Position numbers and translations under genes: made by a program. 64,000 bases of DNA from Apostichopus japonicus (Eukaryota > Echinodermata > Holothuroidea > Aspidochirotida > Stichopodidae), in assembly GCF_037975245.1 (NCBI RefSeq), contig NC_092564.1, positions 6,455,984 through 6,519,983 on the forward strand, given 5' to 3'. The notes beneath the pieces were generated by a model. That model was not told the origin of the DNA. It saw nothing but the letters and a program-made list of their open reading frames with translations, and did no database searches. This document shows, one piece after another, positions 52,306-64,000 of the stretch; position 1 is the stretch's first letter, and the number at the start of each line of letters is the position of its first letter.

Positions 52306-55300
52306 GTTACTTCACGTAATTATCATTGTTCTTTACCGTGAAATTTCTTTGAGGTTTGTGGCTTAATGAAGGTTTTCAACACCATTGTTTCTGACCACTT
52401 TTAGAATGAATTAAACAGAGGGAAATTATTGTAATTTCTCAAACCATTCATTTACTTTAATTTGAATTTTAAGTGAGTAACAGATTGGTGGTTATCGGTC
52501 ACCTGGAAACCTGATGAAAAATGATGAAGGGAGCCCCTATAATAATCTCAATTTGGATGGAACACCTTAGATCTCGCCCAAATATTTGATTTTACCACAA
52601 ATGAAAAATGAACATTTTTGCTCGATGGGTTGATAATACAAGAACAATATGTTAATATTAGTGATATTTCAAAATACACTTCAGTTCATTCAGTTTCATA
52701 TACTGGCGAACTTTCAAAATTCTTAACAATTTTCATCGCATTCTAAAAACAAACGGGGAATCTCTGAATAAAATAAGTTAGTCAAGTATGAAAAAACAAA
52801 GCCATTCTCTTTGATACATATTTTTTTTTAAAGTTTTGACACAATTGACTATAATGAAAATTTCAATTTTATAAACGTTATTCATTACTTCAATACGATG
52901 TTACTACTTACAAAGTTCAGCTCCGGGTGTAAAAACAAAACAAGGAAATTTAACTTTGATATACTGTACCTTTAAGCCAAACCAGTAAATCATTAGCAAA
53001 CGTTATGGTGTATAAATTTATTAATTGTATTCATTATTTCAAGAAAATTGATGACTTTTTATATTTCTATCGAAAAAAAAGAGAGTAAAATAAAAGACTC
53101 TCGTATTTCCTTTAAAAGTAATCTGAATAAAAGTTAAAATTTAACATTTTAGAAATGTGAATGAAGTGAGTAACTTGAATTAGCTTTCAGTTTATGACTT
53201 ATATTTCTCCTGACTTTTTGTTAATGCTTATCTTACTTTTCTATTATTCTAAAGTGTTTTAATTACTTTTAATTTTAATTATTGCAGTTTTTGTTTCATT
53301 TCAAAGCAAACTTTTGATCACGTTCGAAAACTTGACAAGATAATTGTAGATAAATCAATAAAGAAACTCAATTTTCGTGGTCATAACTTGAATAGAATTA
53401 CAAGTGAAAGTTTCCTTGCAAGAACTGACCACTCATGAAACGTCCAGTTAGTGTTCTTTCATATTTGATAGAAATATTATTTAACCTTTTTTTCATACAA
53501 TAAGGAAGATATTGAGCGTCAAGTTTAAAAGAGGCTTAAACGGTATCGCGAGATTGAAATAAATTTAAGGCAAAAATGCAACTTTAACAAAAACATAATC
53601 AAACTATATCTGTGTATAACATCAAATATGCCATGTATGTAATCCTTTGTCGCCAGCTAAAAATTGGAAAAATAGTAAAAAAAAGAACATAACTAGGAAA
53701 GCCAATATAACAAAATGAAGATGAAATGCGCTTCCTGTGTTTTTTTGGTATTGTTTTTTCCTCTCTCCTGTTTAAACAATTTTTTAGAAATCCCAAAGTA
53801 ATGAGTAAAAGTATTTGCAAGCAGAAAATAATATATCTCTGTATAATTATCACGTATGCCAAGTGTTACACCAAGTGTATGCTAATTATTGTGTGATCTT
53901 TTTTATTCTGCAATCAGTATAACTATTAATAGGCAAGCTTCCACAACGTTTAAAGCCATACGGTACATTAACTTGCATATTAGTATTATTAATGCATGTA
54001 TGTATATATGTATGTATGTATTAATGTATGTATGTTTATGTTAGTATTTATGCATGTATGTATGTTTATGTGAACATTCCAAGTTTATTATGTTAAGTTT
54101 ATGAACTAACTGGAGACTAACTAATGTAGAATGCTTTATTGTTATTTTGCATTTGTATACTGACAAGTCATGTACATTCTAATGTATTTGCGACGACACG
54201 AATGAATACGTATATGCTACTATAGTATGAACACAGTGTTTTTAATAAGCTGATACGGTTGAAATAAATTAAGATACGGGTATTTAAATTCAACATGAGA
54301 TGCCATTCCCAGTAACTTTGCCTCTATTGATTTATACTTCCGTGTTGAAACGTTTGGTAAGTTTTCGGTCAATATACGTACACGCACTACATAACTCAAA
54401 ACAGGGAAGGGAAAGCTACTGAAAATAAATCAGTGTACAACTATGTAAAGACTTTATACAGGGTACTCGTAAAGGAAACGAAAAGATAACAATTAATTAA
54501 TTTAGTCAGTCAACCATACACATTCAATTAGAGCTAAGACGGTTTAGACGAATTAGGGGCATCCCATGTCCATGTAATCGGAATATGTTGTCATGAAATG
54601 GTTGATATTTCTTCATTTTTCAAAAATGAGGCTTTGAGTACAATGCATTGTATGTTTTTTTTTTTGGGGGGGGGGCTGAAAAAAACACCATACAAGTATA
54701 TTCCAAGCTTATCTTGAAAATATATAATGCTTTTTATAATTTGATAAGGCTATAGTTTTAAGAATGTTTTTAACAGAAATAAGGGGGAAAAGGGATAAAT
54801 ATTCAATGAAACCATGGTAACCTCCAAATGTGCCCATTTCTGTTGATTTTTTTTATGACAATCGTGAATTTTGAAACAATGGGAGGGGGCTGGAGTACAA
54901 TTATGTAGTATATACGGGAGTGATTAACGATAGAAAGTGCAAGAACAACAAAACACTTTAAACCATTACTCCAGTCCCCTACTTTTCCCCTTTTCGACAA
55001 ACATTTCCCTATACCCCTCCACTCCGATGAAATCCAATGACCTTCGCGATAGTGAAACAAACGAAAATGAAAGACAAAAAGTAAAATATGGAAAAAAAAG
55101 TAGTTAAAAATTGAATCCATTAGTTAAACGACATTAAAAGAACACAATATCTGCAAACAATTCTTGAGCTCACAGCTTTGGAAAAAAACAAAAAAGTCTG
55201 AAATTGAATAACAGCAGAACAGTTAAAGTTTGAAGTGGTTTTTACATACACATGTTAGTTATTTATTCAAAACCGGGAAAAAAATCACGTACCAATAGAG

Positions 55301-56649
55301 AGTATCACCCCATTGATTGAAAACGTGCAATTGCTTGTAATAGTCATAAAATTTAAATAAATTTGAAATAGAAAGTAAAAATAAATAAAACAATGCACAT
55401 TTTCAATAGGGATCCATGCCAAATATATACAGATGGAAGTATTGGCACATTGCCTTTAAAGAGGCAATTAATAAACTAGAAATAAATGTTATAACAACTG
55501 AAGCTTACATGATCGAGGGTTATACACAAGTGAAGGGGGATGAGGGGGGAGGGGAGGGAGAGGGGTGGAGGGTTGTGGATTCACACAAGCAGGCACGTTT
55601 TCAGCAAAAACATGTTCGTACCTATTACGTATATATGATGTTTTTTTTTATGGATTAATAGTGACATTAAAAAAATATTAATATGTGATTGAGAAAACAG
55701 TAAAACAAAGGGTAAACATTTTTTTACTCTTTTCTCTCGATAAATTCTACCTCACATGTTTTGTTGTGGGCAAGCTAAAAACAAAATAGATTGTTAAGTG
55801 CGTTATCCACGACGTACTCAGCTGCATTAACCAAATAGACCTTTACACCCTAACAAAAAAAAAATAACCGACGATTTTCGAGGAAGTATACAGTAACGTA
55901 TCATAACATAAGCGAAGGATATTTCCACGCTTGATATTATATCGAAGAAATTGCTTACGGTTCACCTCAAAATATGAAAACGACCTAGCTAATTTTGATG
56001 ATAAATCGACGATAGATACCAAATGCCTAGATGGGGAATAACTTGCAGATGATCACCATCTAAACCGACCCAGCCGGTGAGATTTCAGCGGTCATCAACG
56101 GAAATATCATAAACCTTTGTAATAATGAAACAATTCATCAATTTGAGGGTTAGGAAAAGTATGCCTTAAGATCTTTTGCCGCTAACGTTGGTAAGGAAGT
56201 CGCCAGTTTTTAGTCGCTGGTAGGACAATTTATACATGCATAAATGTTTTCTCGTTCGATGAATAATCAGTTATGCTTTGCTTACCAGTTAAAGCGGTCT
56301 TAAAGGTGTAATACTAATAAAATAAACCCGCATAGGGCCTCCTTTATTACAAAAGGACAAACAACATAACTTTGCCGTAAACTTGAAATCAGTTTTTCTT
56401 CTTGTTTTTTAGAAAGAAGGGGTATTGAATAATGAATGAACCATTGACTTTGAAGTCCCATAATGAACATTAAAAAAGAAATTGCAGTGGTTTTGAACCT
56501 TTATAATATAGTTGTTCACAGTGTTGGTCAATGTGACGTCAATCTCAAAACTTTGTGTTAAAGTTGTGAATATATTTGGAAACTTAGGTCGAAGCAACAA
56601 AGGTTGTCGAAGCATATAATTCGTGTAATTAATTATGTGTAAACGTAAG
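52306..56649. other. Intron segment, no recognised element
   Basis: AT-rich intronic sequence with a degenerate (ATGT)n patch at about 53994-54080, a T/G run at about 54656-54676 and a G-rich patch at about 55535-55575. No exon seen. Confidence 0.5.
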
Positions 56650-56701
56650 TTGTCCTGACGTTTCGATCCTAGCAGGCTCTTCTTCAGAGGCTAAATGACA
56701 A
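56650..56701 (-). ncRNA. Hammerhead ribozyme-like motif (type I, minimal) in Hox intron
   Basis: Read on the minus strand, the segment contains CUGAAGA (56687-56681, fitting the invariant CUGANGA), then A, then a stem II of GAGCCU (56679-56674) and AGGAUC (56670-56665) around a GCU loop, with one internal mismatch. GAAA follows (56664-56661), then C-G and UC (56660-56657), giving the A15.1/C15.2-G16.2/U16.1 pairs and C17 as the cleavage nucleotide. Stem I is CCU (56690-56688) with AGG (56656-56654), extended by UUGU (56701-56698) with ACAA (56653-56650) across a one-sided internal loop. All core nucleotides are present. The minimal stem III and the sequence style resemble hammerheads carried by Penelope-like retroelements; no reverse transcriptase was seen nearby, so this is probably a remnant or solo copy. 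It lies 542 nt inside the intron on the transcribed strand. Confidence 0.65.
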
Positions 56702-57243
56702 GTGTAATTGATTAATAAGCTTCAAATTATACCTCTGTATCTCTTGCTTTAAACAAATGTACAACAAATTTCAGTCCTTATTATCACAGGAATATCAAAG
56801 TCTACAAGTTTATTTCACAACTGTTCTTATTTTCAGTTATTAATTAACTCTATAAAATTGTAAGATATACAGATTTATGTCTATAAGAAATAAATAATAT
56901 ATCATACTGATATGACAGCCATATTCTTCTGATAAAAGCGAAATCGTGCTAATAATACTTTTGACACTTGATCATTTTTTTTCTCACGTATTTCATTAAC
57001 TTCGATTTATCAATCAGTAGGTTTGAGTTAAGATGAAACATATATGACCTTTCTACATTTTTTTTAAAAATTTTTGTATCATCACTTTTCAGTTTAAGAT
57101 GAAACATATTTTATCGAATTGGAAGTTTAAGAAGATAAAATTATATGAGTTACTTTTCTCGCACTTTTTAAAACTACGATATTTAAACATATTTTCTTTT
57201 TGCAAAACGTAATATAATTGTTGTTGTTTTTGTTCAAACTTAC

Positions 57244-57871
57244 CTGGGATTTTCATCCAATTAAAGACAGGCCCTTTGTACACCGGTTTTTGTTCATCGT
57301 CCTGAATGTCACTATCCTCTTCGTCTTTCTTTCTTTCCGATGCGACGCCATGGTGATGATTTAAATCTTTTGTTTCCTGAGCTATTTCGTGCGATATCAA
57401 AGAACCGTAGAAATGTGTGGTATCTAATTCTCCCGAATGAAATTGGTTAGAACATGCCGCCGCCGCCGCCCTGGCGTTCCATGAGTTGGGTAGGGCAGCG
57501 TGGTGCGAAGGGTATCCACTCGCCGTGTAACCGGTGAATTGGTCTTGGTAAGATCCCGTTTGGAAAGTCATTTGAGGATAAGCTTGGTTAAAAGCACACG
57601 AAGGGTAGGCTGCATAACCGCCTGTTAGGGCCGCCGTACTAGCCATGTTGGTCATACCACCCTGGCCCATCGCTGTGTTCTCATAGGTAGCAAAATGTCC
57701 CGAGGCTGCATTCAGTGTCTGACCGTACCGCCAGCCACCGCCAGGGTCACCTGTAACGACGCCTGATTTCCCTCCTCGCCCTGTGTTTGTAACGGGCTCG
57801 AAGCCACTTGGAAACCATGCCTCGCCGGGTTGGTATTTAGTAAATAGTGAGTTCAAAAAGTACGAACTCAT
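57244..57871 (-). CDS. Hox7/8: Central-class Hox gene, exon 1 (N-terminus to hexapeptide)
   Basis: Encodes residues 1-209 plus the first base of codon 210 of a Hox transcription factor, expected to be nuclear and DNA-binding. It begins MSSYFLNSLFTKYQPGE, the conserved N-terminal activation motif of anterior/central Hox proteins and closest in feel to Hox8 (SLFSKYKTGE). Mid-protein there is Gly/Tyr/Ala-rich low-complexity sequence with an Ala run (residues 135-139), a Hox8-like FYGSL (154-158) and an acidic/basic stretch (180-195). A degenerate hexapeptide, VFNWMK, sits at 202-207; W and M, which contact PBC/Exd cofactors, are kept but the usual Pro is Asn. The exon ends at CCAG followed by GTAAGT (donor at 57243), phase 1. 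The start is supported by an in-frame TAG at 57917-57919, 15 codons upstream, with no intervening ATG. Open frame continuing to 57089 is intron read-through. The paralogy group (7 or 8, less likely 6) cannot be fixed by eye. Confidence 0.9.
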
Positions 57872-58110
57872 TTGAACAGGTGATTTGTGGCCTGTTAAGC
57901 GCCTCGTTTTATGGCCCTAAGGTAAGCACGATCCGACGAAAATTACCAATGTGTCAAGACAGATGGTTTTCAGCCTGCCTTGCCAAAAAGATGGCGCGAA
58001 GGACAAACTCGTTACGTTGCTGTGCAAACAACCAATCAGATTAGAGCTTAAGATCACAACTCGCCGGGGTTTGGAGACGACGGCGCTGCGTTTACCTGCA
58101 ATATGATTAA
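57872..58110 (-). promoter_or_regulatory. Hox 5' UTR / promoter-proximal region
   Basis: This GC-richer stretch lies immediately upstream of the Hox start codon. On the gene strand it has an ATTGG (inverted CCAAT box, 58032-58036) about 160 nt before the ATG, a CCATAAAA motif (57907-57914) that could be a weak TATA variant or a Cdx/Hox-type site, and an in-frame TAG (57917-57919) that closes the frame upstream. No ATG occurs on the sense strand between the CCAAT box and the chosen start. A donor-like CAG/GTAAAC (58092-58098) leaves open an upstream non-coding exon. The transcription start is not visible. Confidence 0.4.
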
Positions 58111-58972
58111 TACATGTGGGTTATTTACAAACAAAGCAAATATAACGTAGAGGGAGAGAAGATATCAAGGTGCGCTTATAACGACTATATAAGAAAAATG
58201 TGATTAATGGTAGTCTCAGACTTCAAATTCTATTCGTTGTTGTTTTTAATAAGCAAGAAGATCACCTACACTTCCAAGTAAATTGATCATTAAATGTCCT
58301 CTGAATTTTAACAAGAAAATTTTGACGTTTAGAGTGTTTTTTTTTTCTTTTTTTTTCTTATCTTATGATTTTTTTTTTTAGTGGAAGATACCAAACGAGG
58401 GGAAGACAGTTTTGGAAGAAAGATGACAGGTATATTTTTCATTTTTATTCAAATTTTAACAGATGATAAAGAGCACTCAAAAATTAAGTTTATATTACTC
58501 ATTTTAAAATCATTCAAACAGTGGAATTGATCACCAATCTAATCTAGATGCATTGCTTTTCTGTACTTTTTATGTCTGAAAACAAAAGATGATGATTAAG
58601 CCTTCACAACTAAAGAAAGTCAGATTAAGTTAAAGGTTCTTTGAAAACTTCAAAGATCCAGATACATTTCAATTTTGTCTCAAAAGCCAACATCTAGAAC
58701 AGTCGAAATATGTAAATTGAATTTTTACCTTTTTTGGTTACTTTTGTACCCCAACTCCATCCCTCACCCCACCCCACCCCTCTCCTTTTTTCTTTGGTGG
58801 TGCTTTGTTGTTAATTTCAAGCAACAAACTGCTTAGTTTTGTTACGAAGTCTCTTTAAACCACACACCATTGGTTCTCCTGATACAATTTGATGCTAATC
58901 TTGGCTCCTTTAACTTGAGTATTTTTCTTTGATGTTGGTATTGTTTTCTTTTGTTCTAAGAGCATACTGTGT
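58111..58972. other. Upstream flank of the Hox gene
   Basis: AT-rich sequence with T-tracts (58336-58379) and a C-rich patch near 58750-58785. No gene seen; part may be distal promoter. Confidence 0.5.
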
Positions 58973-59333
<361 letters not shown>

Positions 59334-59589
59334 TTGAACTTGAAAACGTCTCGGTTGAAGAGTCACTATTGAAGTATATATGGCGGATTACAGCACTACC
59401 AAACCAAATTATATTTTCTTCTTGTCTTTTATGAATGACAGAATTTCTGTACAATCAGAGAGCCAAATGGCTATTTGTGCTAGGTTATGGTCTTAGACAC
59501 CAAGTTCCTTCACCATTCAAAAAGACTTGACCCTTGAGTAGTCATGTTTACATGCTTTTATAAATTTCAAATGAAGTTTATCTGAGCTT

Positions 59590-60340
59590 CAATTTTGAAT
59601 TAACATGTTTACTAACTTTGACCTCTGATAGTCTGCAATGACCATTGACCACTACAAACATCAATAGGATTCTTGTACTTACTAAGATTTACTTTTCAAG
59701 TTCTAGTTCTAGATTGTGACCTCCCATGACCCTTGACCTCTACAATAATCGATAGCATCATGGTACTTACTTAACCTCACTTTAAAAGTTCTAGTTCTAG
59801 ATTGTGACCCCTCGTGACCTTTGACCTCTACAATAGTCCATAGGTTTATTATACTTACTAAACCTTATTATTTCAAGTTCTAGTTCTAGATGTGACCACC
59901 GGTGACCTTTGACCTCTACAACAATTGTTAGGATTCTTGTACTTAAACCTTGTCATTTCAACTTCTAGATTGTGACCTCCCATGTGACCTGAAATAACCT
60001 TTTCAAAACCATTAAGATTCTTGTATACTAATCTAAATCATGATCCATGCATAAGTACGCTAACTAGAAGAGTTGCTTTATTCACCATGGTGAACAAACG
60101 GATAGACTATGTACGTCGTCTAACTTTACTATGGAAACTATCGTGTTAACAACGTTTTCAGACTTTGACCTCTGGTGACCTGAAATGAACTTTCACCTGC
60201 ACAAAAACCCTTATAATTCTCGTGCCTACTAAAGTGAATCATGACCAACTAACTACAGGATTGATTTTACTCACCACAGTGGACCCACAGATTAAGTGTC
60301 AAAGGTGAAGGACATCCATTAGATGACCTTTGACCTAGTA
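59590..60340. repeat. ~90-bp degenerate repeat array carrying DR1 nuclear-receptor motifs
   Basis: Successive units contain GACCTCTACAA, TAGGATTCTTGTACTTACT, TTTCAAGTTCTAGTTCTAGA and TGTGACCTCCC. TGACCY-T-TGACCT pairs (DR1 half-sites spaced by 1) occur at 59727-59739, 59815-59827, 59903-59915 and 60324-60336, with a weaker TGACCA-T-TGACCA at 59639-59651. DR1 elements bind RXR, COUP-TF and HNF4-type receptors in animals. The array lies about 1.8-2.5 kb upstream of the Hox start. It may be regulatory, or simply a satellite-like repeat. Confidence 0.75.
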
Positions 60341-63300
60341 TGCAAAATAGAAAACGATTCTTGTTTTTAATAAAGTATATCCAAATATCAAATTTAAATC
60401 TATTACTGCAGCGTTCATTCGATAAGACGACTCTCAAAGACACCGTAGCAATCGTTGGAACCAAAAATCATTTTTCGCGTTCGACAAGGAATCAAATATT
60501 ACAAGTAAAGGGAAAATTCTAGATATACTGTTATATGTTTGGTATGACCACGTAAGTCTGTGGTTATTTACAAATCTCAAAGAAAGACCAGTTTGAAGTA
60601 TATCGAATATAACACAAAAGTGTTGTTTATTTGCACCAAATTATAGAAATAATCCCGGAAAATTTGGGGAAATGATTTGGAAAACAATTCTACTTCAAGA
60701 TATTTTCATGTAAAATATTGTCTTTGTCTTCGTGTTCATGATATAATAATAATACGAAGAAGAATAAACAGCAATAATAATAATAATAATAATATAATAG
60801 AAATATTAATCATAAATTTAGTAATAAATTTAGTGAATATCGTGCCAATACCACTCTCGTCTTGCCTATAGCCAGAGGCATTTCAGCAGTGACTGATTAA
60901 TATCTCATAATTTGTAATTTATACTTGTATAGTTCGTTACATTAAAAGAAGTTGGACAACTATCACAACTTTTGCCGTGATTAGTCATGGTTAAGGGGGG
61001 GGGGGGATCAATGTTTGATGGTACCGCGGCGAATCACGGAACGATTTCTTTACACATTATGATGACGTCATCAATACCAATGATTTGTAAAGTACTTTGA
61101 AAGTGTTTTCGCCCTTCTGTGCTCGCTCATCTGAAATCCACTTTAATGGAGCGCATTGTCCAATATTGCTTCCCCAAAAAATGTAGAAAATAGACCTGAA
61201 AGATCCTCAAGACGTTAGTTTACTTGAGGTTCTGTAAATTTATGCATACAGTAAAATGGCATGCTCTAATCAGACAAAACTGAACAAATCACAAATGTTA
61301 CAAGAAGTTGCTGAAAATGAAGTGGAAAATTAGCCAAAAGAAGCTTTTTTTTAAAGCTGTATAAAGGCGGATAATTAGCAACTAACTCTGCTGATGTACA
61401 CAATAGGGTGTAATCATATAGGGCACAATGAAACATTTTTTTTCATTCTAGAGAGATATAAATGAGATGTCACACCTTAAGTGTAATCAGTAGAATCATG
61501 TAATATGCCAACTCTGGATACCCCCTCCCCAACACTACCCCCACCCCCATGTATCATCGGTCGACAAGTGTAATGTATAAATAAAGGCCTTAGGTTTGAG
61601 CTTCCTATACCTGTCTATCCAGCACATTACACATTTCTCAATCTTATAGTAGGCCTACGGTGAAACTTCGATTTGTTGTCTACTACCCCTATGCTCCTAC
61701 CAATGTTTTTCCCTAGCCTTTGCAGAACACTTAGTGAGAGCCTATGCTCGCTCTATCCGTTCCCAGATGTCCAGGAGGCTTAATAAATTTGATTTATTTC
61801 TTCATCGTATTTTCCATGTCTGACTGGGGAAGTACTAGGTGGTCGTGTGAAGTCAGTACAAGTTTGGCCACATACCTACGAATCACCAATTCATTCATTC
61901 ATGTCCTATGAGGGGAAATGGTGTGACGACCCAGCAAAATTTTATCCTCCCCCCCTCCTCGTACCCACCAATATGCACATATGCTCAAGACAATTAACAC
62001 ACAATATTTCCCTTGTATAGGTCTCACAAGGCTTACCATGTAGATACACACGTTTATAGCGAGCAGTGCGGCGTAATTAGGTTAAACCTCCTATCGCCCC
62101 CTACCCCCCCCCCCCAGAATATCCGTCAATAAAAGCCCTTCATACGAAACACATTATCTCAGTTATGCTTCTGCAATATCAAATAATGAAGAAATCAGAT
62201 TTGCAAAATGTTCATGTCATTCTCTTTCTCTCTTCTTTTTCACTTTGCCCGGGGGAGGGGAGGGGTGTGGGGGTGGTGATTTCATCTCACCTTATTACAG
62301 CGCAAAACTCACTTTTCCCGTTCACGTGTTGTTGCTATGAACGTGTTTTCTGTGCAGTTCTGTTGTATACTTAATTTCAGTTCACAGAAGCACGACGACA
62401 ACCATCTCACAAATCAAAGGGTTACATGTACATCTCAACCATAGCAAGATAAAGGAAGAGGGGATTAAAATACTTTGTTACAGCATGCCCACCCCCCCCA
62501 CTAACCCCCCTCTTTGTTATAAGGAATATCAAGCTATTATATTTTCCTTTCGTATGTCAATAGTAAAACCACTAAACTGGAATAGCGGTATCACGCGGCG
62601 TAATACCTAGGTATATAACCTGGGAACGGATGTCTTATTAACATGGAAGCGACTGAAGTCTGGTAGTTTCTTTTTTTCAAATAAGATTTGAATACGAATA
62701 GTAGTTATATGGTGGTTCGGTAAACTATAAAGTATAGGCCTATACGTAATGCTTGGCTACCAGGTTAAAAACGTTATTCTTATCACTATCGGCTTTACCT
62801 TCACAGCTGGCGAGTAAAACGTTTGTATCAGGCTGCAATCATTAGAGGCATCTTAAATTAGGGAAGTGTTAGTCCTTTATTGTTACAACACAACCGTTTG
62901 GTTCAAAATTTTATCAACAATTTAATTTGGCAATTTTCAGATAATAAATAAATAAATAAAATAGAGAAATGAGGATACATCTCAAAGTAAATACTATACT
63001 TATTAATTAAATTGTTAATTTAATCTTAATTAATCTTAAACGATCATCAAAAAGAGGAACTGCCCTCATTCCTTTTCTTTTGTTTTTCTTTATTGTTGTT
63101 TTTGTTGACTGCAATTTCTTTTCTTTCTTCCTCTCATATTTTCAATTTTCTTCCGTTCTTTACCTGTCATTACACGACCAACCATGTCAGAACATTACAT
63201 GTATAACAAAATATGAATTATTAAAAGTGAAAAAAAGAAGAAACACAATATATATATTTAAAGGAAAACAGATAAGATAACCCAACGCTTTTTTTGGCCA

Positions 63301-64000
63301 AAATTATTTTTTTCAAAAATAATAATAATCCTTGATAAATTTTGCATGTTATTCATGACACTAAGTACTTTTTTAATTCGGGTGGGGGGGGGTGGGGGGG
63401 GGAAAGGTATGAGTTATACTCATAAAGCAAAAAAAAAAAGATATCATTAATTTTGTGAAAGTTTTATATAATTTATTTAGATCACCGTAAATTAATAAAA
63501 TGGATTAATTCATTAATTCCGCATCGTGGATGAGTCACGAACTGCACGGGTAATTTATCTCTTTCTGCAAACTCTTATGTCAGTTAATGAAGAGGATGAA
63601 CCGAAGATATCTCAAATAAACATGTTTGGATGGTGTCGTAAAAAGGCAAAAAAAAAATGTTTTGGCCGACAAAAAATTATCAAAATCAAACTATATCAGC
63701 TTTTTATGTTAGGATCGTAATCGAAAGGCAAAAATTGAATATTTCACTAATGTTTTTTTTTTCAAACGTAGACTAAACGTCACGTTTGCAATCGATCTTG
63801 AATTTTGAACGAAAAATAACTCATTGAACATAATGTGTACATATTGGATTATTGGTGATATATATATATATATATACACATATATATTAATATTAATATT
63901 GATATATACAAATATGTATTTGTACAAATTTTGTACCTTACTGTTAAACAAAAATATTATAAATTATATATAAATTCCATAGAGTTCTTACAGATGTTGA
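60341..64000. other. Intergenic to window end, no gene seen
   Basis: AT-rich sequence with an (AAT)n stretch at about 60771-60792, G-runs near 60998 and 63384-63403, C-runs near 62103 and 62492, and a final AT/ATT-rich patch at about 63857-63910. Short open frames have no recognisable domain. Confidence 0.5.

Larger units (their letters stand above)
24609..57243 (-). other. Hox gene intron (32.6 kb, GT-AG, phase 1)
   Basis: The donor GTAAGT begins at 57243 and the acceptor (TTTTAG, preceded by a T-rich tract) ends at 24609. Hox genes typically have a single intron between hexapeptide and homeobox, as here, but usually of a few kb or less. This one is expanded by microsatellites, tandem duplications and retroposed sequences annotated separately. 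No second homeobox or other recognisable coding exon was seen inside it. Conserved enhancers may exist but cannot be recognised without comparison to other species. Confidence 0.85.

Noticed and set aside
24609-57243. mir-10 or another Hox-cluster microRNA within the intron
   Set aside because: Neither strand shows the ACCCTGTAGATCCGA core; mir-10 sits near Hox4/5 in most clusters.

Overview
The window is eukaryotic nuclear DNA. It is AT-rich and intron/intergenic-dominated, full of microsatellites, minisatellites and degraded mobile elements, and has no operon-like gene packing. The only gene I can support with confidence is a two-exon central-class (Antp-type, paralogy group 6-8) Hox gene on the minus strand. 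Its start-proximal exon is at 57244-57871 and its homeobox exon at 24271-24608; a GT-AG intron of 32,635 bp separates them and the codon phases match (phase 1). The joined protein would be 321 residues: an MSSYF N-terminus, a degenerate hexapeptide (FNWM), a canonical 60-residue homeodomain and an acidic tail. There is no UbdA peptide after the homeodomain, so it is not Ubx/Abd-A/Lox2/Lox4. Together with the repeat style (hAT-like 'CAGGGGCGTAGC' ends, a GCGCTT...(ATT)n retroposon tail) this suggests a marine invertebrate deuterostome, most likely an echinoderm. Sea cucumber is a guess.

Layout. 1-24270 is the 3' flank of the Hox gene: intergenic DNA with a heptamer array (241-600), a ~55-bp x4 array (2505-2712), a ~24-unit 66/54-bp minisatellite (8240-9735), an (AT)n array, a compound (GAAT)/(GAAC) array (11853-12166), a retroposed U2-snRNA-headed SINE-like element with an 11-bp target-site duplication (13444-13656), a hAT-like MITE (19734-20004), a decayed exon-like open frame with no listed ATG (21510-21739) and a 29-bp palindrome-bearing minisatellite (22124-23050). 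24271-57871 is the Hox gene. Its huge intron holds a second diverged copy of the U2-headed element (38702-38874), a 440-bp tandem duplication, a retroposon 3' tail, a 58-nt homopyrimidine tract, a 28-bp perfect palindrome and, 542 nt into the intron on the transcribed strand, a motif meeting the hammerhead ribozyme consensus (56650-56701). 57872-64000 is the 5' flank: promoter-proximal sequence with a CCAAT box and an in-frame stop fixing the start codon, a (TCA)n array at -1.1 kb, and a ~90-bp degenerate repeat array at about -1.8 to -2.5 kb that carries several DR1-type nuclear-receptor half-site pairs.

The most interesting observations are (1) the intronic hammerhead-like motif, (2) the U2-snRNA-headed SINE-like family (two convincing copies, one possible third) and (3) the DR1 array upstream of a Hox promoter. 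All were read by eye; no alignment or database search was run, and identities beyond what is described are inference.
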